Of a stretch of DNA of 64,000 nucleotides, positions 1-9,016 are shown piece by piece. This DNA is from Aminobacter carboxidus. Its GTDB lineage: Bacteria > Pseudomonadota > Alphaproteobacteria > Rhizobiales > Rhizobiaceae. The notes under the pieces were generated by a model. That model did not search any database, was not told the DNA's origin, and worked only from the letters and a program-made list of their open reading frames with translations. Location: assembly GCF_014863355.1 (NCBI RefSeq), contig NZ_JACZEP010000010.1:91225-155224 (forward strand). The letters run 5' to 3'. The stretch's first letter is position 1; every line of letters starts with the position of its first letter. Both the position numbers and the translations under genes were made by a program.

Positions 1-852
1 TATGTGGGCCAGCCGTTCCGGGGCGTAGAAGATCAGGGCGCTTGTGCCCTCAAGGTTGATCGTCACGTTGGAATTGTAGGTCGCCTTCAGCACGGTATCT
101 TCGAGGAAGGCAAAGCCACCGTGGAAGATTTCGAAGTTCATCTCCGGGAAACTGGTCGCGGCATCGTTGACATCGTCGACCATGAAATACTCGTGGCCGA
201 CGTTACCGAACGGGATTGCCTTGTGCATGGCAACGGTCTTGATGCCGCGCTTGAGCATCCGCTCGTAAAGCGGAAACATCAGTTTCTCGTCGTCCATCCT
301 GGTGCCGCGCACCGTGCCGCCCACGAGATCAAGCGGGTAGAACTTGAAGCCCGACACTTTGTCCTCGTCCAGGAAGCGGTCGATCTCATCCAGCACGTTG
401 TCGTGATAGGGGCTGATACCGCCATAGATGACGACGCGTCCGGGCCACCGCTCGCGCATCTCCTTGCCGACATAGAGCGGACCGCCGCCATCCTTGAACA
501 GGTTGAAGATCGGCAGGTGGTGATAGACGCAGGCATCGACCTGGCTCTCGCCGAAGAGCGAATGGCCGATCAGATCGGCATCCTGCATGATCCGATGCTG
601 TTGCGGGACAAGCCATTTGGGCGTGTCGCGCGGCGTGTAGAACTCGTGGATCCCCCACAACATCTGCGTCATCATGGGGGCATATGAGCCGGGTATCAGG
701 TTGTCGGGCGCATGATTGTAGGTATGCGCTACCCCATCTATGACGAAGATGTCGTCGGGAAGCGGTTCCCAGGCTTTTCCGTCGGATATCCGGGCGGCGA
801 TCTTCGGGTCGATTCCGGTCTTCCCGCCGAATTTCGCTGTTTGTTCTGGCAT
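1..852 (-). CDS. Amidohydrolase family protein (Amidohydro_2 type), 3' end beyond window
   Basis: The reading frame is open from an ATG at 852 to the window edge, giving 284 residues without a stop. It resembles the metal-dependent amidohydrolase/decarboxylase (ACMSD-like) family, whose members hydrolyse or decarboxylate small ring or carboxylic acids. Likely metal-site residues are His43 in DGVAHTYN (the family's HxH motif is altered here), Lys170 in GFKFYPLD, His210 in AMHKAIPFG and His244 in EIFHGGF. It lies 41 bp after the alpha/beta hydrolase gene and is the last visible gene of the ABC-transporter operon, so it probably acts on the imported compound or a product of it. The substrate is unknown and the C-terminus is not visible. 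Confidence 0.8.
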   Translation of the reverse strand, partial: MPEQTAKFGGKTGIDPKIAARISDGKAWEPLPDDIFVIDGVAHTYNHAPDNLIPGSYAPMMTQMLWGIHEFYTPRDTPKWLVPQQHRIMQDADLIGHSLFGESQVDACVYHHLPIFNLFKDGGGPLYVGKEMRERWPGRVVIYGGISPYHDNVLDEIDRFLDEDKVSGFKFYPLDLVGGTVRGTRMDDEKLMFPLYERMLKRGIKTVAMHKAIPFGNVGHEYFMVDDVNDAATSFPEMNFEIFHGGFAFLEDTVLKATYNSNVTINLEGTSALIFYAPERLAHI

Positions 853-892
853 CGTTTTTCCCCTGGCTCTCTGGCGTGGATCTGGCCGACCT

Positions 893-1714
893 TTATGTCT
901 GCTTGTGGCGAAGCAGGAAGTTCAGCGCGGCATTGTTGAAAGCTGCCGGATTCTCGATGTTGAGAAGATGGCCGGCATCCGGCACCACGGTCAGCGTCGC
1001 ATGCGCAATGAGCTGCGCGATCTCCTTGGACATGGAGAGCGGGGTGAGCGGATCGTCCGCCCCGCACATCACATGGACGGGCACGCTCATGTGGTCGAGG
1101 CCCGCATGAGTGTCGAGATTCACCAGCGCCTCGATGCTCTTGATGTAGCTGTGCTTGTGCAGTCTCGACATGCTGTCTACGAGTTGCGCCAACGCCGCCT
1201 CGGACGCCTTCGGGCCCATCAGCGATCGCGCTACGGGTTCGGCGATGTCAGCTGGTTCCTTGCCACTCATCAGCGGTTCTTTGCGGGACCGGATGAACTC
1301 CGCTCGGGCCTGCGGCGTGAAGCGGGAAAAACCAGTGTTGGTCGCGCACAAGGTAATCGTACTAAGCCTGTGAGGGTAGGCATGAGCGAAATCCATAGCG
1401 ATGCGCCCCCCCATCGACAGCCCGATGATATGCGCGCGCTCCTCGCCAAAATGATCGAGGACTCTGGCCAGGTCGTCGGCAAAATCCCTGAACCGCAACG
1501 CCGCTTCGTAGTCGTCGCTGTCGCCATAACCCCTGGCGTCCCAGGCGACGGCGCGGAAATGCTCTCCGAAAACCGGCAGATTGTCACGCCAGTTCCGCCG
1601 GTTGCCGCCGATGCCGTGCATGAAGACGACAAGCTCTCCCTTGCCGACGCTCTCCACCGCTATCCGGGGCGATGACCCGACGAAACTCGTTTCGATTGTA
1701 GCGAGACCAGGCAT
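893..1714 (-). CDS. Alpha/beta hydrolase
   Basis: A 273-residue protein of the alpha/beta-hydrolase fold, close to the usual length of 3-oxoadipate enol-lactonase and similar C-C or ester hydrolases. The catalytic set is visible: oxyanion loop HGIGG (33-37), nucleophile Ser100 in GLSMGG, acid Asp220 or Asp221 in MCGADDPLTP, and His249 in PDAGHLL. The ATG at 1714 was chosen over a longer frame because the protein then starts just before the first beta strand and 8 bp after the permease stop, which suits an operon. With the amidohydrolase downstream it forms a two-step catabolic pair for whatever the ABC transporter imports; a lactone or ester is a reasonable guess. Confidence 0.85.
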   Translation of the reverse strand: MPGLATIETSFVGSSPRIAVESVGKGELVVFMHGIGGNRRNWRDNLPVFGEHFRAVAWDARGYGDSDDYEAALRFRDFADDLARVLDHFGEERAHIIGLSMGGRIAMDFAHAYPHRLSTITLCATNTGFSRFTPQARAEFIRSRKEPLMSGKEPADIAEPVARSLMGPKASEAALAQLVDSMSRLHKHSYIKSIEALVNLDTHAGLDHMSVPVHVMCGADDPLTPLSMSKEIAQLIAHATLTVVPDAGHLLNIENPAAFNNAALNFLLRHKQT

Positions 1715-1722
1715 GACAGACT

Positions 1723-2721
1723 TCACTTGCGCAGCAGGTGGCGGACGCGTGAGCCACCGGTCGCAGCGATAAGCACGGCTCCCGCGAACAGTTGCTGCGA
1801 ATAGGCCGGAGCGCCGATCAGAAGCAGGCCGAGCGTTCCGGTCCCGATGATATAAACGCCGATTACCGTGCCGAGGATGTGGAAGCGCCGGTTGGCAAGG
1901 GTCACGTATCCAAGGAATGCCGCGGCATAGGCCGGGAGCATCATCGACGTGCCGAACAAAGGGGTAAGCGAACCCTGCCTGGCGGTGTACATGAAGCCGG
2001 TGATGCTCGCCAGGACGGCGCAGGCAACGAAGGCGAGAAGTACGTTTCGGTTGACCCGAATTCCGGCCATACGGCTGGCCGCCCGATTGCCGCCTGTCGC
2101 GTATAGATGACGCCCTGTCACCGTATAGCGCAGCGCTATGGCGATCAGTATCGCCAAAGCCAGGAGATAGAAGAAGGGCGCCTGCAACCCGGCGATGCGC
2201 CAGGAACCGTACCATATGAATGCGTCGGTGAAGCCCATGAAAATAACCGAATTACCGGTCACCCAGAGGGTCGCGCCGTCAAGCAGGCTTGCCGTGCCGA
2301 TTGTCGCAACCAGGGCCGGGATTTCGAGCACCGTTACGAGGATGCCGTTGAAGGCTCCAATGATCAGCGCGCTGGCGAGAACCACAAGGAACGCTGTCGG
2401 GACCGGCCATCCGAGCTGCGTAATCAGGACAGTTGCAAGCGCGCCCGCCAAGGATGCGGTCGCAGCGATGGAAAGATCGAATTCGCCGACGATCAGGACC
2501 AACGTCAGGCCGCACGCAAGCAGGGCGAGCAGCGCTCCGTCGTTGAGGATCGTCACGAAATTTTCGCGCGTGGGAAAATAGGCAGGTTCGGCGATCGAAA
2601 AGCCGACGATCAGCAGCACGAGGAAAATTACGGGTGCCGCGGATGCGGTGTCAAAACTGCCAATCCATGACGAGCGCGCCGATGTTTTGGGCGGTGTGTC
2701 GGTGATTTCGGGAATCGTCAT
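1723..2721 (-). CDS. RbsC-type sugar ABC transporter permease
   Basis: A 332-residue inner-membrane permease of the BPD_transp_2 family, with about eight to ten hydrophobic segments starting near residue 28 and the family's conserved stretch around GLTLVLIVGEFDLSI (residues about 72-86). A homodimer would form the channel of a CUT2 importer. Its start overlaps the stop of the ATPase gene by 4 bp, which indicates translational coupling. Such systems usually carry pentoses, autoinducer-2 or polyols, but the linked hydrolase and amidohydrolase suggest a different small molecule. It is a single permease gene of normal length with no sign of damage. Confidence 0.9.
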   Translation of the reverse strand: MTIPEITDTPPKTSARSSWIGSFDTASAAPVIFLVLLIVGFSIAEPAYFPTRENFVTILNDGALLALLACGLTLVLIVGEFDLSIAATASLAGALATVLITQLGWPVPTAFLVVLASALIIGAFNGILVTVLEIPALVATIGTASLLDGATLWVTGNSVIFMGFTDAFIWYGSWRIAGLQAPFFYLLALAILIAIALRYTVTGRHLYATGGNRAASRMAGIRVNRNVLLAFVACAVLASITGFMYTARQGSLTPLFGTSMMLPAYAAAFLGYVTLANRRFHILGTVIGVYIIGTGTLGLLLIGAPAYSQQLFAGAVLIAATGGSRVRHLLRK

Positions 2722-4232
2722 ACGGCGACCTTTGTGCTGTCAGAGGAAGACAGGAGGCGATGCAGCATCGCATCCTTGGAAATATCGGCGCCCCTGAGTT
2801 CGTCGATGATCGTCCCGTCCTTCAGCAGAAGGACTCGATCGCACAGGGCTTGCAGTTCCTCCAGTTCGGAAGACACCACCAGAATGCCGCGCCCTTCATG
2901 GGCAAGCTCGCGAATGGCGCCATAGATCTGGGTCTTCGAGCCGATATCGACGCCATGCGTCGGCTCGTCGAGCAGGAGCAGGCGAACCGGACCCAGCACC
3001 CAGCGCGAGAAGATCACCTTTTGTTGGTTTCCCCCGGATAGCGCCAGCATCGAGGCGTTCATCGAGGGCATCCGTACGGAGAACCGTCGCGTCGCTTCCT
3101 CGGTTTTGCGCTGCTCGACGCGAAGGTTCAAAAAGCCCCTTGTTTTAAAACGGCTTCCCCAAGGCAGCGATACGTTCTGCCAGATAGGCAGCGTTTCGAC
3201 GAAACCGTCATGGCTGCGCTCTTCCGTCACGAGGGCGATGCCCTCCTGCAACGCCTGCCGCACCGAGCCGATTGCGGCAGGCCTGCCTTCAACAAGGACA
3301 TCGCCGGCAGTTCGCGGCGATGCGCCCGCAATCATCCGCAGTATGCGCGACCGGCCCGAGCCTCCAAGGCCGGCTATCCCGACGATCTCGCCCTTGGCAA
3401 TGTCGAAGCTTATGTCGGTAAGTCTGTTGTCGCTGAGCCCCTGAACTGAAACCAGCGTTTCCCGTTTCTGGCCGACCGGTCCGTCTTCGCGCGCAAACAG
3501 GTCCTGCATGTCGGAGCCGACGATGTCGCGCACCAGTCCGGCCTCGGTCATCTCGTCCAGCCGCGTGGTCGATATGCGCCGACCGTCGCGCAACACGGTC
3601 ACGCGATCGGCGATCCGGAAGACCTCTTCAAGGCGATGGCTGACATAGATGACGCTGACGCCCCGCTGCCTCAGTTTGTGGATGGTGTCGAGGAGGGTGC
3701 GGACCTCCGGTTCGGACAGGGACGCCGTGATCTCGTCGAGCACCAGGAGTCTGGGCTTGCGGAGCAACGCCCTTGCCAATGCCACCATCTGGCGTTGATG
3801 CGCGCTCAGCGAGGCGAGAGGCGTCCGCGGATCGACGGACAGTCCCAGCGACGCCAGGCTTGCCTCACACTCGCGATGCTGGGCTTTCCAGTCGATCAGG
3901 CCGGCCCGACGATGTTGATATGGAAGGCCGAGGAGAAAGTTCTCGGTAATTGAAAGATCGGCAATGAAGGGCGGCCTCTGATGGACAAAGCCGATCCCTG
4001 CAGCCAGCGCATCGCTGGGATGCAGGAGCCGCAGCGGACTTCCGGCCAGCATCATGGAACCCGTATCAGGTAGGAAATCTCCCGCGAGTATGCGGATGAG
4101 AGTCGATTTCCCCGCGCCATTCTCACCGACCAGCGCGTGGATTTCGCCCTCGCGCACATCGAAATCCACTCCCTTCAGTGCACGGGTCTCACCGAAGGTC
4201 TTCGAGATATTGGAGAACTGGAGAAGGGACAT
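2718..4232 (-). CDS. RbsA-type sugar ABC transporter ATPase (two nucleotide-binding domains)
   Basis: A 504-residue double ATPase typical of CUT2 importers. The first domain has Walker A GENGAGKST (36-44), a divergent signature LSAHQRQ and Walker B LLVLDE. The second has the family's usual degenerate Walker A (GLGGSGRS), signature LSGGNQQK and Walker B LLLLDEPTHGVDIGS. It powers uptake through the RbsC-like permease encoded next. An 83-nt gap with a strong hairpin separates it from the binding-protein gene upstream, as is common where the binding protein is needed in excess. Substrate specificity cannot be read from the ATPase. Confidence 0.92.
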   Translation of the reverse strand: MSLLQFSNISKTFGETRALKGVDFDVREGEIHALVGENGAGKSTLIRILAGDFLPDTGSMMLAGSPLRLLHPSDALAAGIGFVHQRPPFIADLSITENFLLGLPYQHRRAGLIDWKAQHRECEASLASLGLSVDPRTPLASLSAHQRQMVALARALLRKPRLLVLDEITASLSEPEVRTLLDTIHKLRQRGVSVIYVSHRLEEVFRIADRVTVLRDGRRISTTRLDEMTEAGLVRDIVGSDMQDLFAREDGPVGQKRETLVSVQGLSDNRLTDISFDIAKGEIVGIAGLGGSGRSRILRMIAGASPRTAGDVLVEGRPAAIGSVRQALQEGIALVTEERSHDGFVETLPIWQNVSLPWGSRFKTRGFLNLRVEQRKTEEATRRFSVRMPSMNASMLALSGGNQQKVIFSRWVLGPVRLLLLDEPTHGVDIGSKTQIYGAIRELAHEGRGILVVSSELEELQALCDRVLLLKDGTIIDELRGADISKDAMLHRLLSSSDSTKVAV

Positions 4233-4262
4233 ATCGATGCTTGCTCCGCGAGCGAATGAAGC

Positions 4263-4289
4263 CGGCGGCGGACTGCATGTCCGCCGCGA
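4263..4289 (-). promoter_or_regulatory. Intercistronic hairpin between binding-protein and ATPase genes
   Basis: A perfect 9-bp inverted repeat, GCGGCGGAC (4265-4273) and GTCCGCCGC (4279-4287), with a 5-nt loop. There is no U-tract. Its position just after the binding-protein stop suggests an RNA stabilising or processing element that lets the first cistron be expressed above the transporter genes. This role is inferred from position. Confidence 0.5.
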
Positions 4290-4315
4290 CGGCCCTGACG
4301 CGTCTGTTCCGCAGG

Positions 4316-5443
4316 CTACTCAGCCGCCGCCCAGCTCTCACGGAACTTCGCCTTGAAATCGAAGCCCGGATCGTAGCGCTTGCCCGGCGCGGCATTCGAC
4401 TGGATGGTCAGTTGAAGCGGGAAGTCCTTGTTCACGCCGACCTCGGCCTTGTTGATGGCGCGATTGCATTCGTCGATACCGGCCCAGGCCACCCATTCCA
4501 GGCCCCAGCTGATCGTCGCGACCTGACCGCCGCCGGAAACGATCGAGTCCAGCGCGACAGGTTCGCCGTCGAAGCCCAACGCCTTGATCTCGGTCCGGTC
4601 ACGTTGCCGCGCGGTTGCGAGCACCGGAACGAGCGCTTCGTCATACGGTCCCAGCACCCACTGGATGCTATCCTTTGGATGCTTAGTCAGCAGCGCCTGT
4701 GTCTTGGTGATCAGGTCGGAAGCGCCCGCGCCTACATTGAACTCCACGTCTTCCACGACCTTGGCGACGTCGCCGCCATGTTCTGCGAGATAATCCTTGA
4801 ACCCCTGGAGACGCTGCCCGAGTTGCGGAAAGGCGGAGGCGGTAAACATGACGACGTTGCCGCCACCATTGGCAACCACATAAGCCGCAAGAAGCTTGCC
4901 CGCTGCGGTCTGATCGATGCCGAAGCCGATGTCGCCGCCAAACTCCCTCGGGTCGTCGGCGAAGCCCGTCACGAAGGCAATCCCCTTTTCCTTCCCGCGC
5001 TGGATCTGGGCGCGGATATCTCGCGAAGGTGAGCCGATGGTAAGCACGCAACTCACATCGCGGTTGATTGCCGCCTCGACGGCTTTTTGAGCGACGGCGG
5101 GATCGCCTTTCGAATCTATTGGTATGACTTTCCACCCTATGGCTTCGGCGGCGGCTGTGGCGTCGGCAAGAGCGGTCTGGCAGACCGAGAGTGCGAGAGG
5201 ACATGGAACAACCGCGATCGTCGCGTCCTTCACGGGTTTCGGTGAAGTCTCGGCGCCGGTCCAGCGCGACGAGCCCGCACCGAGCGGGTCGCGCGACATC
5301 ACCGTGTTGGTGGCCTGATCGACCACCTTCCTGGCGAAATCGATGGCGCCCTGATCTACGGCCGAGGCCGGCAAGGCGGTGGTCGCGGCCAATGCGAACG
5401 CAATCAGCGCGACTCCTGTCATTTTCCGTGAAGTACCGTTCAT
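4316..5443 (-). CDS. Sugar-type ABC transporter periplasmic substrate-binding protein
   Basis: A 375-residue exported binding protein of the Peripla_BP_4 (RbsB-like) family. The N-terminus has a basic start, a hydrophobic core (VALIAFALAATTALP) and a probable signal-peptidase site after ALPASA. The mature part shows the two-lobe fold pattern, for example IDSKGDPAVAQKAVEAAINRDVSCVLTIGSPS and VLGPYDEALVPVLATA. The ATG at 5443, preceded by GGGGAA, was preferred to a longer frame from 5533 because it places the signal peptide at the N-terminus. It is the first gene of the minus-strand operon and lies divergent from an AraC-type regulator, its likely controller. The ligand is unknown. Confidence 0.88.
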   Translation of the reverse strand: MNGTSRKMTGVALIAFALAATTALPASAVDQGAIDFARKVVDQATNTVMSRDPLGAGSSRWTGAETSPKPVKDATIAVVPCPLALSVCQTALADATAAAEAIGWKVIPIDSKGDPAVAQKAVEAAINRDVSCVLTIGSPSRDIRAQIQRGKEKGIAFVTGFADDPREFGGDIGFGIDQTAAGKLLAAYVVANGGGNVVMFTASAFPQLGQRLQGFKDYLAEHGGDVAKVVEDVEFNVGAGASDLITKTQALLTKHPKDSIQWVLGPYDEALVPVLATARQRDRTEIKALGFDGEPVALDSIVSGGGQVATISWGLEWVAWAGIDECNRAINKAEVGVNKDFPLQLTIQSNAAPGKRYDPGFDFKAKFRESWAAAE

Positions 5444-5461
5444 CCCGTTGTTCCCCAATGC

Positions 5462-5537
5462 GTGGTTGTGATCACCACTGCTTGGCCTTAGTAAAGCGTC
5501 GGCGCGGACAAATGTCGTGGTGCAATCGTGCACGACA
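5462..5537. promoter_or_regulatory. Candidate operator repeats in the divergent promoter region
   Basis: Two inverted repeats lie between the ABC operon and the AraC-type gene: GTGGT-N7-ACCAC at 5462-5478, and TGTCGTG-N11-CACGACA at 5513-5537. The second fits the spacing of a dimeric regulator site. Binding by the AraC-type protein is inferred from position only. Confidence 0.45.
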
Positions 5538-5626
5538 AATGCTGCGTTTGTGCACTCCCATGGGTAGCGTTGCGGGCTTGTGAGAGACCAATCGCTGCGG
5601 TAACGTATCCAGGGTTGTTGGTGCCG

Positions 5627-6574
5627 ATGATTACTGTCTTATCCACCGATGCGGTCGATCCGACCGCCCGATTTACGAGCTTCCAGCAGGCAATCTGCCA
5701 GATCGCTGATTTGTCGGCGCATCGGTCCGAAACCGACGCCTACCACGCCAAGATTCGAAAGAGCCGGGTTGGTTTCCTCGACTGTTCGTTCGTCGACTGC
5801 GAATCCGTCGTGATCGAACGAAGCCTTGCCAATATCGGGCGGGACAATGGCAAGGATTATCTGCTGGCATTGCAGATAGACGGGAGCGGTGTAACCCGCC
5901 ACATAGGCCGCGATGTCCGGCTGACGCCCGGGGACTTCACCATCGTTGACGCCACTCTGCCCTATTCTGTCGAGTTCGACGGTCCAGTTCGGCGGATCGT
6001 CGTCCGGTTTCCGCGCAACGAGTTCGTCCACCGGGGGCTGAGTACCGACAGGCTGTGCGGACATGTATTCCGTGGGCAAAGCGGTGCCAGCGGCCTAGCC
6101 TCCCAGATACTTGGCTCGCTCGCTGCCGATCCCGCAGGTGTCGGCCCGCAGGCCGGATACTCGCTGGCCGCCGCCATTCTCGACCTCATAGCCGATTCCG
6201 AGCCCAATGACGGTTCATCGCGCGGCAATGACCTCACGCAATCCCACGATCATCTCATCCGCCGCATTCGCAGCATCGTGCTGGTCAACCTCTCGGATCC
6301 GGAGCTTTCGGTTTCTTTGGTTGCGGCAAAGGCGGGTATTTCTGTTCGCTACCTGCACAAGCTTTTCAGCGCCACAGGAACGTCACTTCATAAATGGATC
6401 GAAAACGAGCGTCTCGATCGCTGCTACCGCGCGCTCCAACGCCTAAATCAGCGCAGCCAGACGATACAGGACATAGCATTCGCGAACGGTTTCAACGATC
6501 CCGGCTACTTCAGTCATCGCTTTACCCGCAAATATGGGAAGAGTCCGCGTCAGGTGCGAATGAAGGCGCTTTAG
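5627..6574 (+). CDS. AraC-family transcriptional regulator
   Basis: A 315-residue regulator. The C-terminal hundred residues form the AraC double helix-turn-helix domain, with SLVAAKAGISVRYLHKLF as the first HTH and TIQDIAFANGFNDPGYFSHRF followed by YGKSPRQVR as the second. The N-terminal part resembles the cupin-like AraC-binding domain (LTPGDFTIVDATLPYSVEFDGPVRRIVVRFPR). The ATG at 5627 was chosen because the longer frame from 5528 runs through the promoter repeats. It is transcribed away from the ABC-transporter and hydrolase operon and is the natural candidate to induce that operon when its substrate is present. Confidence 0.85.
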   Translation: MITVLSTDAVDPTARFTSFQQAICQIADLSAHRSETDAYHAKIRKSRVGFLDCSFVDCESVVIERSLANIGRDNGKDYLLALQIDGSGVTRHIGRDVRLTPGDFTIVDATLPYSVEFDGPVRRIVVRFPRNEFVHRGLSTDRLCGHVFRGQSGASGLASQILGSLAADPAGVGPQAGYSLAAAILDLIADSEPNDGSSRGNDLTQSHDHLIRRIRSIVLVNLSDPELSVSLVAAKAGISVRYLHKLFSATGTSLHKWIENERLDRCYRALQRLNQRSQTIQDIAFANGFNDPGYFSHRFTRKYGKSPRQVRMKAL

Positions 6575-6770
6575 CTGCTTGTTCGGCCAGAAACTCGCGC
6601 TTGTTCTGCTTTCTTGAATACAATCTCCAGAAACCGCGGTCCGATTTCGGCCCCTAATTCGCTAACCCACAATGTCTGCTTTTCCTGGAGACTCTTCCAA
6701 AAGCCGACAGCCGCTACCCACTCCTGACCTGCCCTAAGCGTCGGCTACCAGGCGTCAGGCTTTCACCACC
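6575..6770. other. Non-coding stretch with degenerate repeat fragments
   Basis: No gene is supported here. Bases 6733-6780 match 15531-15578, the sequence just downstream of intact metA, in direct orientation. A shorter stretch near 6655-6700 resembles, in inverted orientation, the sequence near 15505-15530. The region looks like rearrangement debris. Confidence 0.6.
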
Positions 6771-6969
6771 AGCGTGTGCTTGGGCACGCGGTGGAAATGC
6801 CACGCCGCTGCCATCGCGCGCCAGCAGATGAAGAATGGCGAGTGCACGTTGGTCGTCGTCCAGTCCATGATCTGCTTGAGTTCGTCCCAATAGGTGACCT
6901 CTTCGAAGGGCAGCAGCTCGATCGGCGCGCCGGTGATGATGAAGCCGTCGAACTTGCGATGCCTGACCC
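6771..6969 (-). pseudogene. metA: Duplicated internal fragment of metA
   Basis: This 199-bp block is nearly identical to 16200-16398 inside the intact metA gene and encodes only residues about 94-160, from VRHRKFDGF to PKHTL. It includes the active-site segment, but with CWGAM changed to CWRAM next to the catalytic Cys. It has no start, no N-terminus and no C-terminus. Its 3' side joins directly to sequence found 180 bp beyond the stop of intact metA, so the copy probably arose by duplication of the metA locus followed by a deletion between CACACGCTGG-like short repeats. It cannot make an active enzyme. Confidence 0.9.
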
Positions 6970-7126
6970 GACCTCGTTCCGGCCGTTCCCGGCCAGAATG
7001 CGAACTCCTAAAAACTGCCATTTGGCGCACGATGCCGTCCGGCTTGGTCGGGGCCGACAACGGACAGTCAGGTTTTTAGACGAATTTCGTGGTAAGCCGC
7101 CATTCGTCAGCCCAGCTAATTTGAAC

Positions 7127-7897
7127 TCAGTCCCACCTTGTACTTCCTTCCTTTTTTTCAAGAATGTCTTCCGCGTAAGCACAGGATGTAAATTTCAGAA
7201 CCATATTTTTTATGTCGCGCCAACGTCCCGCAAGACCGGCGTCATAGGACACGTCTACGTCCAAATTTCTGTGGTCAAAAGAATGCTCGCATTGGGGAGA
7301 TATGCCAGGATCTGGCTTTCGACACTCAATTATGTCGGTAACCTTTCCATTAGATTCCGAAAAGAATAGATACTTATTATCGTATGTAGAAATCTTCTTG
7401 TTCGTTATCTCAACAAGCCCGTCTATTGCGGTAGCTTGTGTAGTGATGGGGACCATCTCGAACGACCAAACTTGGCCTGTGACAATGCGCACCCTGATTG
7501 CAAGCAGCTTTTCCAGGCTATACCTGTCATGAAGCAAAAAGCGGACCGTTGGGGGAAGGTCACGTGGCTTGATTGGCTTGCCTGACAAAGTGTGCCTCAT
7601 GGACAGTGGCAGCGGCCCACCATCCAAGCGCATCAAAAAGTTCTCACCATCTTGGTACAAGACCGCTTTCCCAGCACCTTCGGATCTTGGGAAGGTGCGG
7701 TAGTCGCCGGGGTAAACAAGTCGAACGCTATAGGCGGGATCCGACGATGCTGGGGGCGAAGTCCTTGGACCCTCATCCTCTATGATTACTTCTATCGGCG
7801 ATCCTGCATCCTCGAAAATGGAGCAATCGGCACTGTCAGCAGCAAATCCCAAGTTCGGGACAACGAGGCTGATTACCGCGAATAGGCCGAACCGCAT
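7127..7897 (-). CDS. Hypothetical exported protein
   Basis: A 256-residue protein of unknown family. The N-terminus MRFGLFAVISLVVPNLGFAADS is a clear Sec signal peptide with likely cleavage after GFA. The ATG at 7897 was chosen because AAGG precedes it and because upstream codons would bury the signal. The mature part has a charged beta-rich pattern (AVLYQDGENFLMRLDGG) and four or more Cys residues (DC near the mature start, ECRKPD, QCEHSF, TSCAY) that could form disulfides in the periplasm. Base composition is lower in GC than the core genes around it, in keeping with its place in the rearranged accessory region. No function can be assigned. Confidence 0.65.
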   Translation of the reverse strand: MRFGLFAVISLVVPNLGFAADSADCSIFEDAGSPIEVIIEDEGPRTSPPASSDPAYSVRLVYPGDYRTFPRSEGAGKAVLYQDGENFLMRLDGGPLPLSMRHTLSGKPIKPRDLPPTVRFLLHDRYSLEKLLAIRVRIVTGQVWSFEMVPITTQATAIDGLVEITNKKISTYDNKYLFFSESNGKVTDIIECRKPDPGISPQCEHSFDHRNLDVDVSYDAGLAGRWRDIKNMVLKFTSCAYAEDILEKKEGSTRWD

Positions 7898-8408
7898 TGC
7901 CTTGATCACGCCGATTCTTGACGAGTACTGTCGCGTCGATCGCGACCTGATCTGCTGGTCAGACAAAATAGAAATTCCAGTTTCTTCCATATAATCCAGA
8001 TATTCTGAAATTTATTCAGAAACGTCCATGGCCGATTCGGAAATCGCGTATAGCTCAGGCCCGCTGACCCACTCTCATCGCAGCGTTGACAGCCCCGCCA
8101 GGCAGGCTCACCATGAGCTTGGGCAAGAGCCTTTCGGCCATGGGCAGCTGGCCACTTCCACGTCGATTGCAGGCTTCTTCCGGCACTGTAAACGGAGGCT
8201 CGAAAACGCCGTTTGGTGAGAACCGGGATGCCCACCCTTTTGGGGTAATGCCGCCTTGTCGGGCAGCGGTTTCGGATATATGCGAAAGGCCGCATGGGAC
8301 GGATCGAGCAGCGGGCTACCATGCCGTCCCACCCTAGCTTACACCATCGTTAAAATTGCTCGACCCGTATTTGCCGATATGTCAGCAAGGCCGCGCTACG
8401 GTGCGCCC
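7898..8408. other. Intergenic region, no gene seen
   Basis: About 510 bp without a convincing coding frame on either strand; the open frames present have no recognisable motifs, start signals or family-like composition. No repeat shared with other parts of the window was noticed. Confidence 0.5.
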
Positions 8409-8705
8409 ATGAGACGCTCACGACATCAGATCAGCGTACCGTTCACTTTGGCGCTCCTGGGCTCGGCCGGCGTCGGATACTTCATTGACGAAATCTCCAT
8501 TCCGAGCTTCGCGACGGCGCCAACTAGGTTATCCCGCAACTGCGATATCAATGGAAACGTAAGCATAGACACTGGTGAGCGTATATTTCACGTGCCCGGC
8601 CAAGAATATTACGACGAGACAATCATCCGGCCTGAGTTCGGTGAGAGATGGTTCTGCTCGGAAAGCGAAGCCCGCTCGGCAGGTTGGCGAAAGTCCAAGT
8701 CCTGA
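8409..8705 (+). CDS. Small membrane-anchored protein with a sunset-like C-terminal motif
   Basis: A 98-residue protein with an N-terminal hydrophobic segment (SVPFTLALLGSAGVGYFI, residues about 8-25) that may be a signal or an anchor. The C-terminal half carries the short motif CDINGNVSIDTGERIFHVPG, then YYDETII, GERWFCSESEARSAGW. This motif is widespread in rhizobial small proteins and at the end of ExoI-like or thermonuclease-family proteins, where its function is not established. The ATG at 8409 was chosen to give the hydrophobic N-terminus; a frame from 8379 is also possible. It stands alone in the accessory region. Confidence 0.7.
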   Translation: MRRSRHQISVPFTLALLGSAGVGYFIDEISIPSFATAPTRLSRNCDINGNVSIDTGERIFHVPGQEYYDETIIRPEFGERWFCSESEARSAGWRKSKS

Positions 8706-9016
8706 ACAAATCACCCCGCCCGCTTAACGGATGCCCTTCGAACTAGAAGTCTAGGGAGATGCCGGGGCTTGGCATCGGCTGGCCGCCAGTGATTGGCGTA
8801 CGTCACCGAAAATATCTGTTCTGGGGCCGAAACCGGACTGTCGGCTCCTGCGCTAGCAACGCGGATAGAAGACGTTCGGCTACCTAGCGTACAGCCGCGC
8901 CTGCATCGTCTTATACGCGTCCTTGATGAAGTTGAGATCGCCAAGCATGGCCTTGCCTTCGCCGATGCTGCCGTAGCGCGCCGTGAGGTACCGTCCGCAT
9001 TGGGCCGGATTGGCGA
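8706..9016. other. Non-coding debris with a 115-bp direct repeat
   Basis: Bases 8718-8832 align over their whole length with 15370-15484 at roughly 85 percent identity, in the same orientation. The rest (8840-9016) has a minus-strand stretch reading like a protein fragment (GKAMLGDLNFIKDAYKTM, about 8985-8890) but with no start, stop or known family. No intact gene is present. Confidence 0.6.

Noticed and set aside
4..687. Long plus-strand open frame of 227 codons at the window start
   Set aside because: It is the antisense shadow of the amidohydrolase gene on the minus strand, which has clear family motifs over the same interval.
7906..8322. Minus-strand open frame of 138 codons
   Set aside because: No family resemblance and irregular composition; it would overlap the upstream part of the exported-protein gene.
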